From: Gammaproteobacteria bacterium AqS3
GTDB lineage: Bacteria; Pseudomonadota; Gammaproteobacteria; MEIF01; AqS3
Length of the DNA: 35,897 nucleotides
Assembly (NCBI GenBank): GCA_001750645.1
Contig: MEIF01000001.1
Span: forward strand, 73,179-109,075
Reading direction: 5' to 3'
Below the pieces are notes generated by a model. That model saw only the letters and a program-made list of their open reading frames with translations. It had not been told where the DNA came from and made no database searches. Shown piece after piece: positions 17,097-25,408 of the stretch. Made by a program: the position numbers and the translations under genes. Numbering within the stretch: position 1 is the stretch's first letter; each line of letters begins with the position of its first letter.

Positions 17097-19493
17097 TCAG
17101 CTCCGCAAGGCGGCTCCACATTTGCGCTGCAGCGATGCAATCACAGCATTGATGCACTTGTTAATGCGTGTCTCTGTCAAGGTTCGATCTGCATCGCCAA
17201 GCACCAACCCGATACCCAGGCTGTACTGCTGCAATCGCTCGAAATCCTTATTAGTGTAGCAATCAAAAACCTGCACCTCATGCAGGAGCGCCCCCGCCGC
17301 CTTTCGAACGCATTCAAGGACCTCAGCGGAGCTGACCGAAATCGGCAGCACCAGCGCCAGGTCGCGCTGCACCCGCGGATAGCGCTGGATCTGAGGCGGA
17401 ACGGTTCTTCCGGCCTGCCCATCCGTCAGCACGGCGTCGAGCAATATCTCGGCCGCATAAATGCCGTGCTCGCTGAGCCTGAAGTCGCCCGACAGTCTGC
17501 CGATGCGCCCCACAACCGTTCCCTTCAAAACCATTTCGGCCGACTGCTCCAGGCCGGCCAGGGTCGCCGGACGCCATTCACAACGCCCGCCCCGTCCGCC
17601 CAGCAGCGACTCCAAATCTCCCTTGAGATCGTAAAAATCCAGCGCCTCGGAGGGATCCGCCCAGTTGCGCCGATGCCTGGGACCGGTCATGGCCAGCCCC
17701 AGCATCAGGGGCTGATGCGGCAGAGCATCGCCCTCTTCCTCGGCGGTGAAAACCCGGGCGATTTCATAGATGCGGGGGCGCTCAAGACCGCGCGCGCGGT
17801 TGTATTCAACCGCCTGACCCAGGGAAGTCAGCAGGGTGGGTCGCATGACCTGCAGCTGGGAGGAAATCGGATTGGACAGCCGCACCGGCTCATCCACCCC
17901 GGCCTGGTGCGCCCATTCCTCGGCGACAAAACTGTAGGTGATGACCTCCTGATAGCCGCGCGCACTCAGCTGCTGCTGCAGCGCCCGCCGGGGATGCGAG
18001 GCGGACCGGGTTTTGCCGATCCCGGAATCCGGCGGGGCGGTGCGCACCCGGGACGGCAGGCGCTCATAACCGTACAGGCGGGCGATCTCCTCTATCAGAT
18101 CCTCCTCGCAGCCCAGATCAAAGCGATGCGAGGGCACCTTGACAGACCAGCTGTCCGGGGTTCCGGACGGTGCGATCTCAAGGCCGATCACCTCCAGCAA
18201 TCCCAGCGCCTGCTGCGATGCGATTTCAGCGCCGATGAGCGCGTTCCAGCGGGACTGGCGCAGCTCAATGACCGCAGACTGGGGGAGGTGATCGGGGCTG
18301 TGCGCCTCGACGATGGGGCCGGCTTGGGCACCCCCCAGCTCGATGAGCAGACCCGAGGCGCGCTCGAGGACGAGGCGCTGCAGATGCGGGTCAACGCCCC
18401 GCTCAAAGCGGTAGGCCGCATCGGAGTGCACGCCGTGGCGGCGAGCGCATCCGGCAACCGCCTTGGGCGCAAAGAAGGCGCTCTCCAGAACGATGTCAAC
18501 CGAGCCCTCGCTGATCGCGGTGCCGGCGCCGCCCATGACCCCGGCCAGGGCAATGGGTCCCGAACCATCGACGATCATCAGATCCAGCCCGGGCGAGGGC
18601 ACGGCCTCGGTACCGTCCAGCAGCGCCAGCTTCTCCCCCGACTCGGCCCAGCGCACACCGAGTGCGCCGCTCAGCTTGGCCGCGTCAAAGGCGTGCAGCG
18701 GCTGGCCCCACTCGAGCAGCACGTAGTTGGTGACATCCACCGCCAGATGGACGCAGCGCAATCCGGCGGACTCGATTCGCCGATGCATCCAGTCGGGCGT
18801 TTTGGCCGAGGGATCCAGACCGCGCAGCAGCCGGGCGCAGTAGCGCGGGCACCCCTCGGGTGCATCGATTTGGATCGCCTGCGGGGCGTCCTCGAGCGTC
18901 TCGGCGACTGCGACAACCTCGGGCGGGCAAAACTCCGCCCCGGCCAGTGCGGCAAGCTCTCGGGCCACTCCGCGCACGCTGGTGCAGTCACCGCGATTGG
19001 GCGTGATCTCCAAATCGACGATGCAGTCCCGCAGGCCGAGATGCTCGGCAATGGGCATTCCAACCGGGGCATCGTCAGCCAGCCGCATCAGACCGTCGCC
19101 CTCGTCGGCCTCCTCGGGCAGCCCCAACTCACCGCCCGAGCACAGCATGCCCTCGGAGACCTCCCCCCTGAGCTTGCTTTTTCGGATGGCGGTCCCGTCC
19201 GGCAGCTTGGCTCCGGCCTGAATGCAGGGATAGCGCGCCCCGGCCTCGACATTGGGCGCCCCGGTGACGATCTGCAGCGGCTCCTCGGCCCCGATGTCAA
19301 CGCTGCAGACCTTCAGCCGATCGGCGTTGGGGTGGGCGGAAACCTCAAGCACTTCGGCAACGCATATTCCCGGCCAGTCCAGCACCTGAACCGAGTCGAC
19401 CTCCAGCCCCGAGCGGGTCAGCAGCCGGGGCAGATCGGCATCGCTCCAAGATCCCGGAACCCAGGTGCGCAGCCAGGCCGAGGAGACCTTCAT
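17097..19493 (-). CDS. pheT: Phenylalanyl-tRNA synthetase beta subunit
   Basis: This is the large subunit of the alpha2beta2 PheRS, 798 residues (795 in E. coli). It starts MKVSSAWLRTWVPGSW. An OB-fold tRNA-binding domain lies at about 40-150 (EVLEVSAHPNADRLKVCSVD). The B3/4 editing domain, the B5 domain and a catalytic-like core (LSNPISSQLQVMRPTLLTSL) follow. A C-terminal anticodon-binding domain (RYPRVQRDLALVLP ... LTETRINKCINAVI) ends the protein. The ATG overlaps the pheS stop by 4 nt (ATGA), supporting balanced synthesis of the two subunits. Confidence 0.98.
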   Translation of the reverse strand: MKVSSAWLRTWVPGSWSDADLPRLLTRSGLEVDSVQVLDWPGICVAEVLEVSAHPNADRLKVCSVDIGAEEPLQIVTGAPNVEAGARYPCIQAGAKLPDGTAIRKSKLRGEVSEGMLCSGGELGLPEEADEGDGLMRLADDAPVGMPIAEHLGLRDCIVDLEITPNRGDCTSVRGVARELAALAGAEFCPPEVVAVAETLEDAPQAIQIDAPEGCPRYCARLLRGLDPSAKTPDWMHRRIESAGLRCVHLAVDVTNYVLLEWGQPLHAFDAAKLSGALGVRWAESGEKLALLDGTEAVPSPGLDLMIVDGSGPIALAGVMGGAGTAISEGSVDIVLESAFFAPKAVAGCARRHGVHSDAAYRFERGVDPHLQRLVLERASGLLIELGGAQAGPIVEAHSPDHLPQSAVIELRQSRWNALIGAEIASQQALGLLEVIGLEIAPSGTPDSWSVKVPSHRFDLGCEEDLIEEIARLYGYERLPSRVRTAPPDSGIGKTRSASHPRRALQQQLSARGYQEVITYSFVAEEWAHQAGVDEPVRLSNPISSQLQVMRPTLLTSLGQAVEYNRARGLERPRIYEIARVFTAEEEGDALPHQPLMLGLAMTGPRHRRNWADPSEALDFYDLKGDLESLLGGRGGRCEWRPATLAGLEQSAEMVLKGTVVGRIGRLSGDFRLSEHGIYAAEILLDAVLTDGQAGRTVPPQIQRYPRVQRDLALVLPISVSSAEVLECVRKAAGALLHEVQVFDCYTNKDFERLQQYSLGIGLVLGDADRTLTETRINKCINAVIASLQRKCGAALRS

Positions 19494-20503
19494 CTGAATT
19501 GCCTCAGGAAGTCGATGTCGCCGCTGATGAGCGCGCGCAGGTCGGCGAAGCCGAAGCGCAGCATCGTCAGGCGCTCGACGCCCATGCCGAAGGCGAAGCC
19601 GCTGTAGCGGGCCGAGTCAATCCCGCAGCCCTGGAGCACCTTAGGGTGCATCAGCCCGCAGCCCATGACTTCAAGCCAATCCCCCCCGCTGCCCCGCACG
19701 TCCACCTCCGCAGACGGCTCGGTGAAGGGGAAGTAGGACGGCCTCAGGCGAACCTCGGTGTCGGGGCCGAAGAAGCTTCGCAGGAAGAGCTCGATGGTTC
19801 CCTTGAGATCGGCAAAGCTGATGCCCTCATCCACGACGATGCCCTCGATCTGATGGAACATCGGAATGTGCGTGGCATCGGGGGCATCCGACCGGTAGGT
19901 GCGCCCCATGCTGACGGCGTACACCGGCGGTGCCTGGCGCTCAAGCAGGCGCACCTGTATCGGCGAGGTGTGGGTGCGCAGCAGTTGGCGCCCCTGCCGG
20001 CCGACCGGGGCATTGATGTAGAGCGTGTCGTGCATGGTCCGGGCGGGATGATCCTCGGGGATGTTGAGCGCATCAAAGTTGTAGGACTCGTATTCAACTT
20101 CCGGACCGGAAGCGGTGCAGTATCCCAGGCCGGCAAAAAAGTCCTCGACTTCATCCATCACCGCAGTGCAGGGGTGAATCCCGCCCGTCTCGACCGCTCG
20201 CCCGGGCAGGCTGACATCAATGTCCGGGGTTTCGACAGGGGCGGACAGTTCCGCGTGCCGCATCTGCAATGTCTCGGAAATAAAGCCCTTCAGGCGGTTG
20301 AGTTCGGCGCCTGCGGCCGGCCGCTCGGCTTCATCCAGCTCACCCAGACCGCGCAGCCTCAGAGTGATGCGGCCGCGCCTGCCCAGCCAGCGCAGGCGCA
20401 GGGGCTCCAGCTCCTCATGCGTTTGAACAGCGTCGAGCTCGGTGCGGGCATCAGCCCACAGCGCCTCAATCGAGTCGGCTTCGCCAGACTGAGCCGGGGC
20501 CAT
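19490..20503 (-). CDS. pheS: Phenylalanyl-tRNA synthetase alpha subunit
   Basis: This is the catalytic subunit of PheRS, 337 residues (327 in E. coli). An N-terminal coiled coil (about 10-90) is followed by the class II core. Motif 2 appears around QLLRTHTSPIQVRLLE and YAVSMGRTYRSDAPDATH; motif 3 is seen in YSGFAFGMGVERLTMLRFG. ALNIPEDHPARTMHDTLYI is typical of the alpha subunit. The ATG shares one base with the rplT stop (TGATG). That leaves no room for the pheM leader peptide and attenuator found upstream of pheS in E. coli. Confidence 0.98.
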   Translation of the reverse strand: MAPAQSGEADSIEALWADARTELDAVQTHEELEPLRLRWLGRRGRITLRLRGLGELDEAERPAAGAELNRLKGFISETLQMRHAELSAPVETPDIDVSLPGRAVETGGIHPCTAVMDEVEDFFAGLGYCTASGPEVEYESYNFDALNIPEDHPARTMHDTLYINAPVGRQGRQLLRTHTSPIQVRLLERQAPPVYAVSMGRTYRSDAPDATHIPMFHQIEGIVVDEGISFADLKGTIELFLRSFFGPDTEVRLRPSYFPFTEPSAEVDVRGSGGDWLEVMGCGLMHPKVLQGCGIDSARYSGFAFGMGVERLTMLRFGFADLRALISGDIDFLRQFR

Positions 20504-20865
20504 CAGGCCACCTTTAAGGCTTCGCTCGCCGTCTTGGCCAGTTGCGTAAACGCCTGGTCATCCCGCACCGCAATGTCTGCGAGAATCTTGCGGTCAACCT
20601 CGATGCCCGCGCGTGCGAGCCCTGCGATCAACTGGCTGTAAGTGATGCCGTTGGCACGGGCGGCGGCATTGATTCGCACCACCCAGAGAGAGCGAAAACT
20701 GCGTCTGCGGTTGCGCCGATCACGATATGCATATTGACCCGCCTTCATCACGGCCTGCATGGCGGTGCGCACCTGACGCGAACGCGCGCCGTAGTAGCCC
20801 TTGGCTCTCTTCAGCACTTTTTTGTGGCGGCGGTGGGAACTGACGGAAGATTTAACTCGCGGCAT
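20503..20865 (-). CDS. rplT: 50S ribosomal protein L20
   Basis: L20 is needed early in large-subunit assembly and in E. coli represses translation of its own operon. The 120 residues start [29 protein letters not shown] and continue [21 protein letters not shown], with a very basic N-terminal extension as usual. The E. coli protein has 118 residues. It lies 9 nt after rpmI and its stop overlaps the pheS start by one base. Confidence 0.98.
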   Translation of the reverse strand: MPRVKSSVSSHRRHKKVLKRAKGYYGARSRQVRTAMQAVMKAGQYAYRDRRNRRRSFRSLWVVRINAAARANGITYSQLIAGLARAGIEVDRKILADIAVRDDQAFTQLAKTASEALKVA

Positions 20866-20874
20866 CGGTATCTC

Positions 20875-21075
20875 CTAACGGTCTTCAAGCAGCCGCACGA
20901 GGCGGGGAGTCTCAGCGGGATTGGCCTGATCTGTGCCGCGCAGCTGGCGAATCCTCTTGGCCGTCATGCGGGTGCGCAGGTGCGAGCGATTGGCGTGCTT
21001 GTGCTTGATGCGCCCGCTGCCGGTCCGGACAAACCGCTTGGCGGTACCTTTGTGTGTCTTTGCCTTTCTACTCAT
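20875..21075 (-). CDS. rpmI: 50S ribosomal protein L35
   Basis: This is a 66-residue basic protein starting MSRKAKTHKGTAKRFVRTGSGRIKHKHANRSH, close to the 65 residues of E. coli L35. The open frame extends upstream, but similarity and the Shine-Dalgarno-like CGGAGC place the ATG at 21075. That makes an 8-nt overlap with the end of infC. The order infC-rpmI-rplT is the classical IF3 operon. Confidence 0.97.
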   Translation of the reverse strand: MSRKAKTHKGTAKRFVRTGSGRIKHKHANRSHLRTRMTAKRIRQLRGTDQANPAETPRLVRLLEDR

Positions 21076-21646
21076 GTTTCGCTCCGCTGTCCCGCGCTTC
21101 CTCTGATTTGGCTTTGGCTGCACTGCGCCCTTTGCGGGTGGGCATCAGCACCATGACAACCTGACGGCCTTCAACCACGGGCATCTGCTCAATCGAGGCC
21201 AGATCTGCCACGTCGGCGGCCAAGCGCTCTTGAATCTCAACACCGAAGTGCGGATGCACAATCTCTCGTCCCTTAAAGCGAACCGTCACCTTAACCTTGT
21301 CCCCATCCTCCAAAAACTTCACCATTTGACGAAGTTTGATGCTGTAATCGTGCGCCCCAATGTGGGGGCGCAGTTTAATCTCCTTGATCTGCATGCGCCG
21401 CTGGCCGCGACGTGAGACCTTTTTGCGCTTGAACTGATGGCGACCGTAATCCATCAGCTTGCAGACGATGATCTCTCCCTCAGCCATCTGCACCAGATCC
21501 AACCCCTTGGCCTGAGCCCGACGCAACGCATCGTCAAGCGGAACCACTCCCACCTGAGTGCCGTCCACATCAATTAACCTCACCAAACTGGCGGTGATCT
21601 CGTCATTAATCAGGACGCGCTTCTCCCGGCTTTTGGCTAGGCTAAT
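21068..21646 (-). CDS. infC: Translation initiation factor IF-3 (probable ATT start)
   Basis: IF3 binds the 30S subunit, prevents premature 50S joining and checks start codons. Similarity extends upstream of every ATG/GTG/TTG: the in-frame sequence REKRVLINDEITASLVRLID matches the N-terminal region of the family. The best start is ATT at 21646 with GAGGA 9 nt upstream, giving 192 residues. A second ATT at 21610 is also possible. AUU is the well-known autoregulatory start codon of E. coli infC. The N domain includes LDDALRRAQAKGLDLVQMA and the C domain includes EIKLRPHIGAHDYSIKLRQ and VTVRFKGREIVHP. A basic/acidic tail of about 20 residues (RKGRSAAKAKSEEARDSG) extends past the E. coli end. The start overlaps the thrS stop by 10 nt. 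Confidence 0.94.
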   Translation of the reverse strand: MSLAKSREKRVLINDEITASLVRLIDVDGTQVGVVPLDDALRRAQAKGLDLVQMAEGEIIVCKLMDYGRHQFKRKKVSRRGQRRMQIKEIKLRPHIGAHDYSIKLRQMVKFLEDGDKVKVTVRFKGREIVHPHFGVEIQERLAADVADLASIEQMPVVEGRQVVMVLMPTRKGRSAAKAKSEEARDSGAKHE

Positions 21647-23592
21647 TTTGAACTGTCCTCAACAGAACTCATCTCCGGCAGTAAGCCGCGGCCAGAGATT
21701 ATACCGCGCAAAAGCGCGATGACATCAGAAACCGGATGAGCGCCGTAATCCTCACCGCCGGGCAGACGCACGGCCACCGTGTTTTCGCTCATCTCGCGCT
21801 CTCCGACGACCAGATGGTAGGGAATGCGCGCCAGCGTGTGTTCGCGAATTTTCCGACCGATCTTCTCGTTGCGCAGATCCACCTCTGTGCGAATGCCCGC
21901 CGCAGTCAGCTGCTCGCCGACCCGGCGGGCATATTCGGCGTGGGCATCGGTGATGTTCAGCACAATGGCCTGAACCGGCGCCAGCCACAGCGGCAGCCCG
22001 GTGTCGTAGTGCTCCAGCAAAACTCCGATGAAGCGCTCCAGCGACCCCAGCACGGCACGGTGAACCATGACCGGCGTCTGGCGGCTGCCGTCTTCGGCGA
22101 CGTATTCGGCACCGAGCCGCTCGGGCATTGAAAAGTCAACCTGAACGGTTCCGCACTGCCAGGTGCGATTCAGACAGTCGCGCAAAGCCAGCTCGATCTT
22201 GGGGCCGTAGAACGCCCCCTCGCCCGGCTGCACGGTCCACTCCAGAGCGCTGTTTTGCAGCGCATCCTCGAGAATTTTTTCCGCCCGATCCCAGACCTCA
22301 TCGCTGCCCACGCGCTGCTCGGGACGGGTCGAGAGCATGACCTCAACGCTGTCAAAGCCGAAGTCCGAATAGACATCAAAGTTAAAGGCGATGGCGCGCT
22401 CAACCTCATCCTGAAGCTGATCCATGGCGCAGAAAATATGCCCGTCATCCTGGGTGAACTTGCGCACCCGCAGCAGGCCGTGCAGGGTTCCGGAAGGTTC
22501 ATTGCGGTGCAATATGCCGAACTCCGCAAAGCGCAGCGGCAGCTCCCGGTAACTGCGCAGCCCCTGATTGAACAGCTGCACGTGCCCTGGACAATTCATC
22601 GGCTTGACGGCGTAGTCGCGGTGCTGGTTGTTCAGGGAAAACATTCCCTCGCCAAACTTGTCGGCATGGCCGGAGCGCTCCCAGAGCGAGTAGTCAATCA
22701 GCTGGGGCGTGTGAACCTCCTGGTAGCCGGCGTCTTTCAGACGAGCGCGCATGTACTGCTCGCAGATCTGATACAGCGTCCAGCCTTTGCCGTGCCAGAA
22801 CACCATGCCGGGCGCCTCATCCTGCAGGTGGAACAGTCCCATGGCGCGCCCGATGCGGCGGTGATCACGCCGGGCGGCCTCCTCGAGGTATTTCAGGTGA
22901 GCGTCCAGCTCGGCCTTGCTGAAAAAAGCCGTTCCATAGATGCGCGTCAGAACCGGCCCCGAGGCTTCGCCGCGCCAATAGGCACCCGCCAGGTGGGTGA
23001 GCTTGAAATGACGAATGTGGCGCGTATTGGTGACATGCGGCCCGCGGCACATGTCGATGTACTCCTGGTGGTGGTAGAGGGCGATGATTTCACCGTCGGG
23101 GATATCGCGCACGATCTCCTGCTTGTAGGGCTCGGCGCGCGTCTCGAACACCTGCATGGCGCGCTCGCGCTCGACCACCTCGCGCACCACCTCGTAGTCC
23201 TCCCGGGCCAGCTCGCGCATGCGCTCCTCAAGCTGGGGCAGGAACTCGTCGCTGAGCGGCTCCGGGGTCTCAACGTCGTAGTAAAAACCGTTTTCGATCA
23301 CCGGCCCGATGGCCATCCGAGCCTCGGGGATCAGCTGCTTGAGCGCATGTCCCAGCAGGTGCGCACAGGAGTGGCGCATAACCTCGAGCGCCTCGGGCTC
23401 GGATGTGGTGATGAGTTCAACAGAGCAGTCCTGGGAAACGACTTCGGAGGCGTCAACCAGATCGCCTCCGATGCGCCCGGCGACCGTCGCCTTGGCCAGC
23501 CCGGAGCCGATGTCCTGGGCGATGGCATCCAGCGATTTGGGTTCGGAGTAATCCCGCGTGCTGGAATCCGGCAGCGTAACGCTGTAAGACAT
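21637..23592 (-). CDS. thrS: Threonyl-tRNA synthetase
   Basis: This is a class II synthetase of 651 residues (642 in E. coli). Domains in order: an N-terminal TGS-like domain (about 1-62, SYSVTLPDSSTRDYSEPKSL); the editing domain with HSCAHLLGHALKQL and YIDMCRGPHV; the catalytic core with MNCPGHVQLF (zinc Cys), HRNEPSGTLHGLLRVRKF (motif 2) and VMVHRAVLGSLERF (motif 3); and the anticodon-binding domain with VDLRNEKIGRKIREH. The ATG at 23592 is preceded by an in-frame TTG that I do not favour. The gene heads the infC chain and has its own predicted -10 at 23635-23640. E. coli ThrRS represses its own mRNA; no operator could be recognised in the short leader here. Confidence 0.98.
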   Translation of the reverse strand: MSYSVTLPDSSTRDYSEPKSLDAIAQDIGSGLAKATVAGRIGGDLVDASEVVSQDCSVELITTSEPEALEVMRHSCAHLLGHALKQLIPEARMAIGPVIENGFYYDVETPEPLSDEFLPQLEERMRELAREDYEVVREVVERERAMQVFETRAEPYKQEIVRDIPDGEIIALYHHQEYIDMCRGPHVTNTRHIRHFKLTHLAGAYWRGEASGPVLTRIYGTAFFSKAELDAHLKYLEEAARRDHRRIGRAMGLFHLQDEAPGMVFWHGKGWTLYQICEQYMRARLKDAGYQEVHTPQLIDYSLWERSGHADKFGEGMFSLNNQHRDYAVKPMNCPGHVQLFNQGLRSYRELPLRFAEFGILHRNEPSGTLHGLLRVRKFTQDDGHIFCAMDQLQDEVERAIAFNFDVYSDFGFDSVEVMLSTRPEQRVGSDEVWDRAEKILEDALQNSALEWTVQPGEGAFYGPKIELALRDCLNRTWQCGTVQVDFSMPERLGAEYVAEDGSRQTPVMVHRAVLGSLERFIGVLLEHYDTGLPLWLAPVQAIVLNITDAHAEYARRVGEQLTAAGIRTEVDLRNEKIGRKIREHTLARIPYHLVVGEREMSENTVAVRLPGGEDYGAHPVSDVIALLRGIISGRGLLPEMSSVEDSSKLA

Positions 23593-23620
23593 CAAAGTAT
23601 GAGGCTGCCGACCGAGTCCT

Positions 23621-23640
23621 TCAAGCGGGGCGGCATTTTA
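23621..23640 (-). promoter_or_regulatory. Predicted extended -10 promoter of thrS
   Basis: On the minus strand TGATAAAAT (the hexamer TAAAAT at 23635-23640 preceded by TGN) is followed by the GC-rich GCCGCCCCGCTT. The -35 region is poor, which an extended -10 can tolerate. The transcript leader would be about 35-40 nt. The discriminator resembles those at tuf and tRNA-Pro. Confidence 0.5.
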
Positions 23641-23659
23641 TCACCCGTCCCGGAGAGGC

Positions 23660-24757
23660 CTAGGTCCATGCCGTCCCCGCCCCGAAAAGCCGCATGAGTC
23701 GGCTGCAGGTGCGCTGATACTCAAATGCCAGCCGCTCGCCGGTATACAGCTCCTGCGGCGGGGCATCTGCGGCGACGATCAATTGCGTGCCGGTGTTGGT
23801 GGCGGCGTCGACGAGATGAATCAGCCGGCGCAGGGCGGCCAGGTCGGCATCGCTGAGAACCGGCACCGGCCCGACCACCAGCGTGTGATAGCGCTGCGCC
23901 AGCTCCAGGTAGTCGGCCGAGGCCCTGCGTCCCCGGCACAGGGCATCAAAAGACAGCCAGACCGCCCCCTGGACGTTTCCCCGGCATTCAATGCGCCGCC
24001 CCCGAACCGTGATTTCTCCGGGGTGCAAATCCTCCGACTGCGGGGCGAGCGCGCAAAAGGCTGCACGGATGCGCTCATCCGCCTCCCGGGGTTCCAGTCC
24101 GGAGAGCAGCAGGTAGTCGCCGTTGACCTCCGTGCTGCCGATTCGGTAGTCCCGATCCGAGCGCAGTTCAATCACCTCAAGACGGGCGCTGAGCAGTTCA
24201 ATCGCCGGCAGAAAACGCCGGCGCTGCAGCCCGCCCGGATAGAGCTCATCAGGGGCGAAGTTGGAGGTGACGATGAAGTGAACCCGGGTCTCGATCAGCG
24301 CCTCCAGCAGCCTGCGCAAAATCATCGCATCGGCGATGTTGTAGACCGCAAACTCGTCAAAGCAGAGCCAGCGACAGCGCCTGGCAATGTCGTCGGCCAC
24401 GTGCCCGAGCGGATCCAACTCTCCGTCATAGACCCTCAGCCGCTCGTGAACGTCGAGCATGAAAGGCTGAAAGTGCGTGCGCTCGCAGCCGGGCACCGCC
24501 TCGACAAACAGATCCATCAGCAGGGTTTTGCCGCGCCCCGGCTGTCCCCAGAGATAGGCCCCCGAACAGCCGCCCTGCTGCGTGCTGCGGCGCCACAGCG
24601 AACTCAGCCGGCCGAGCAGACCGGATGAGCGGGGAAATTCATCGGACAGCTGCTGCAGTGCGGCGGCGGCGCGCAATTGCTCCTGATCGATGCTCCAGCC
24701 GTTGGCGGTTATTCGACTGCGGTAGGCATCAACCAGCGACCCGGGCCGCTTCTTCAA
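23660..24757 (-). CDS. zapE: Cell division protein ZapE (AFG1-like ATPase)
   Basis: This is a predicted 365-residue AAA+-like ATPase. It shows GAYLWGQPGRGKTLLMDLF (Walker A at 71-78), THFQPFMLDVHERL, RWLCFDEFAVYNIADAMIL (Walker B at 129-136) and FIVTSNFAPDELYPGGLQRR followed by RFLPAIELL, all characteristic of the ZapE/AFG1 family. ZapE associates with the Z-ring in E. coli; the mitochondrial homologue acts in protein quality control. The start is TTG (24757) with GGAG 7 nt upstream. It follows the HD-domain gene by 34 nt on the same strand and lies upstream of thrS. Confidence 0.93.
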   Translation of the reverse strand: MKKRPGSLVDAYRSRITANGWSIDQEQLRAAAALQQLSDEFPRSSGLLGRLSSLWRRSTQQGGCSGAYLWGQPGRGKTLLMDLFVEAVPGCERTHFQPFMLDVHERLRVYDGELDPLGHVADDIARRCRWLCFDEFAVYNIADAMILRRLLEALIETRVHFIVTSNFAPDELYPGGLQRRRFLPAIELLSARLEVIELRSDRDYRIGSTEVNGDYLLLSGLEPREADERIRAAFCALAPQSEDLHPGEITVRGRRIECRGNVQGAVWLSFDALCRGRRASADYLELAQRYHTLVVGPVPVLSDADLAALRRLIHLVDAATNTGTQLIVAADAPPQELYTGERLAFEYQRTCSRLMRLFGAGTAWT

Positions 24758-24791
24758 CCCAGCACTCCTTAATCAAATTGCTGCGGTGTGA

Positions 24792-25352
24792 TCAGTCTTC
24801 GCTGGTGACCAGCATCGCCCCGGGTTTGGCGAAGAACTTGTCGATCAGCGGGCTGAAATGCTCCAGCGGAAAGCTTTCATACTCGGGGTCAAAGCCCGCC
24901 TGGTCGTAGCGATCGCTAAACCGGCAGGCATCTTCGTACCAGGGCTCGTCGACGTAGCCGTCGCGCAGGTTGTTGGGCATGTCAAAGTAGTGGTAGTAGT
25001 ACTTGCCCTGGAAATCCTGATGCGTCAGCAGGATCTTATAGGCGCGCTCGCTGACATAGGGCTTGAGGATCTCAGCGCCGATGGCGGCGTGGTTGGGCAC
25101 CGAGACAACCTTGCCGATGTCGTGGCAGAGCGACAGCAGGATCATCTCCTCGTCCGCCCCATCCCGCTCGGCTCTGCTGGCGGTCTGCAGACTGTGCTCG
25201 AGCTGATCAACCGCAAAGCCGACATACAGTCCGCGCAGCTGCTCAAGCATCGAACGAATCCGCTTGGGCATGTCGCCGATCACCGGTGCGTGCTCCTGGG
25301 AAATATGCTCCCAATCCTCTTTTGTTCCAACATCCATGCTCGGAAAAGCCAT
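24792..25352 (-). CDS. HD-domain protein, possible PhnZ/MIOX-like diiron oxygenase
   Basis: This is a 186-residue protein with an HD-domain metal site. Candidate ligands are His53 (QLEHSLQTA), His77-Asp78 (LCHDIGK), His88 (VPNHAAIGAEILKPYV), His111 (LLTHQDFQGKYYYHYF) and Asp147 or Asp150 (FSDRYDQAGFDPEYESFPLE). The H/HD/H/H/D set and the PWYEDACRFSDRYDQ-FD pattern recall PhnZ-like and inositol-oxygenase-like HD proteins, which use two irons to oxidise C-H bonds. Many relatives are annotated only as phosphohydrolases. I chose the ATG at 25352 because GGGGGC lies 7 nt upstream. The gene diverges from hemC across 56 nt containing a palindrome. Substrate unknown. Confidence 0.8.
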   Translation of the reverse strand: MAFPSMDVGTKEDWEHISQEHAPVIGDMPKRIRSMLEQLRGLYVGFAVDQLEHSLQTASRAERDGADEEMILLSLCHDIGKVVSVPNHAAIGAEILKPYVSERAYKILLTHQDFQGKYYYHYFDMPNNLRDGYVDEPWYEDACRFSDRYDQAGFDPEYESFPLEHFSPLIDKFFAKPGAMLVTSED

Positions 25353-25371
25353 TTGACTGCCCCCTACAATG

Positions 25372-25390
25372 ACACTCCGCCGGCGAGTGT
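25372..25390. promoter_or_regulatory. Palindrome between divergent HD-domain gene and hemC
   Basis: The 19-bp element ACACTC-C-GCCGGC-GAGTGT has perfect 6-bp outer arms around a GCCGGC core. It lies in the 56-nt gap between the two divergent start codons. On the minus strand TACACT (overlapping its right end) could be the -10 of the HD gene; on the plus strand TACAAT (25365-25370) just left of it could be a -10 for hemC. Its position suits an operator or a 5' UTR hairpin. No regulator can be named. Confidence 0.45.
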
Positions 25391-25408
25391 AGCACTGCCG
25401 AGAGCATT

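Noticed and set aside
17280-19607. A 775-codon plus-strand open frame antisense to pheT (and one antisense to pheS at 19499-20641)
   Set aside because: These are composition-driven shadows of pheT and pheS with no family resemblance and no ribosome-binding site.
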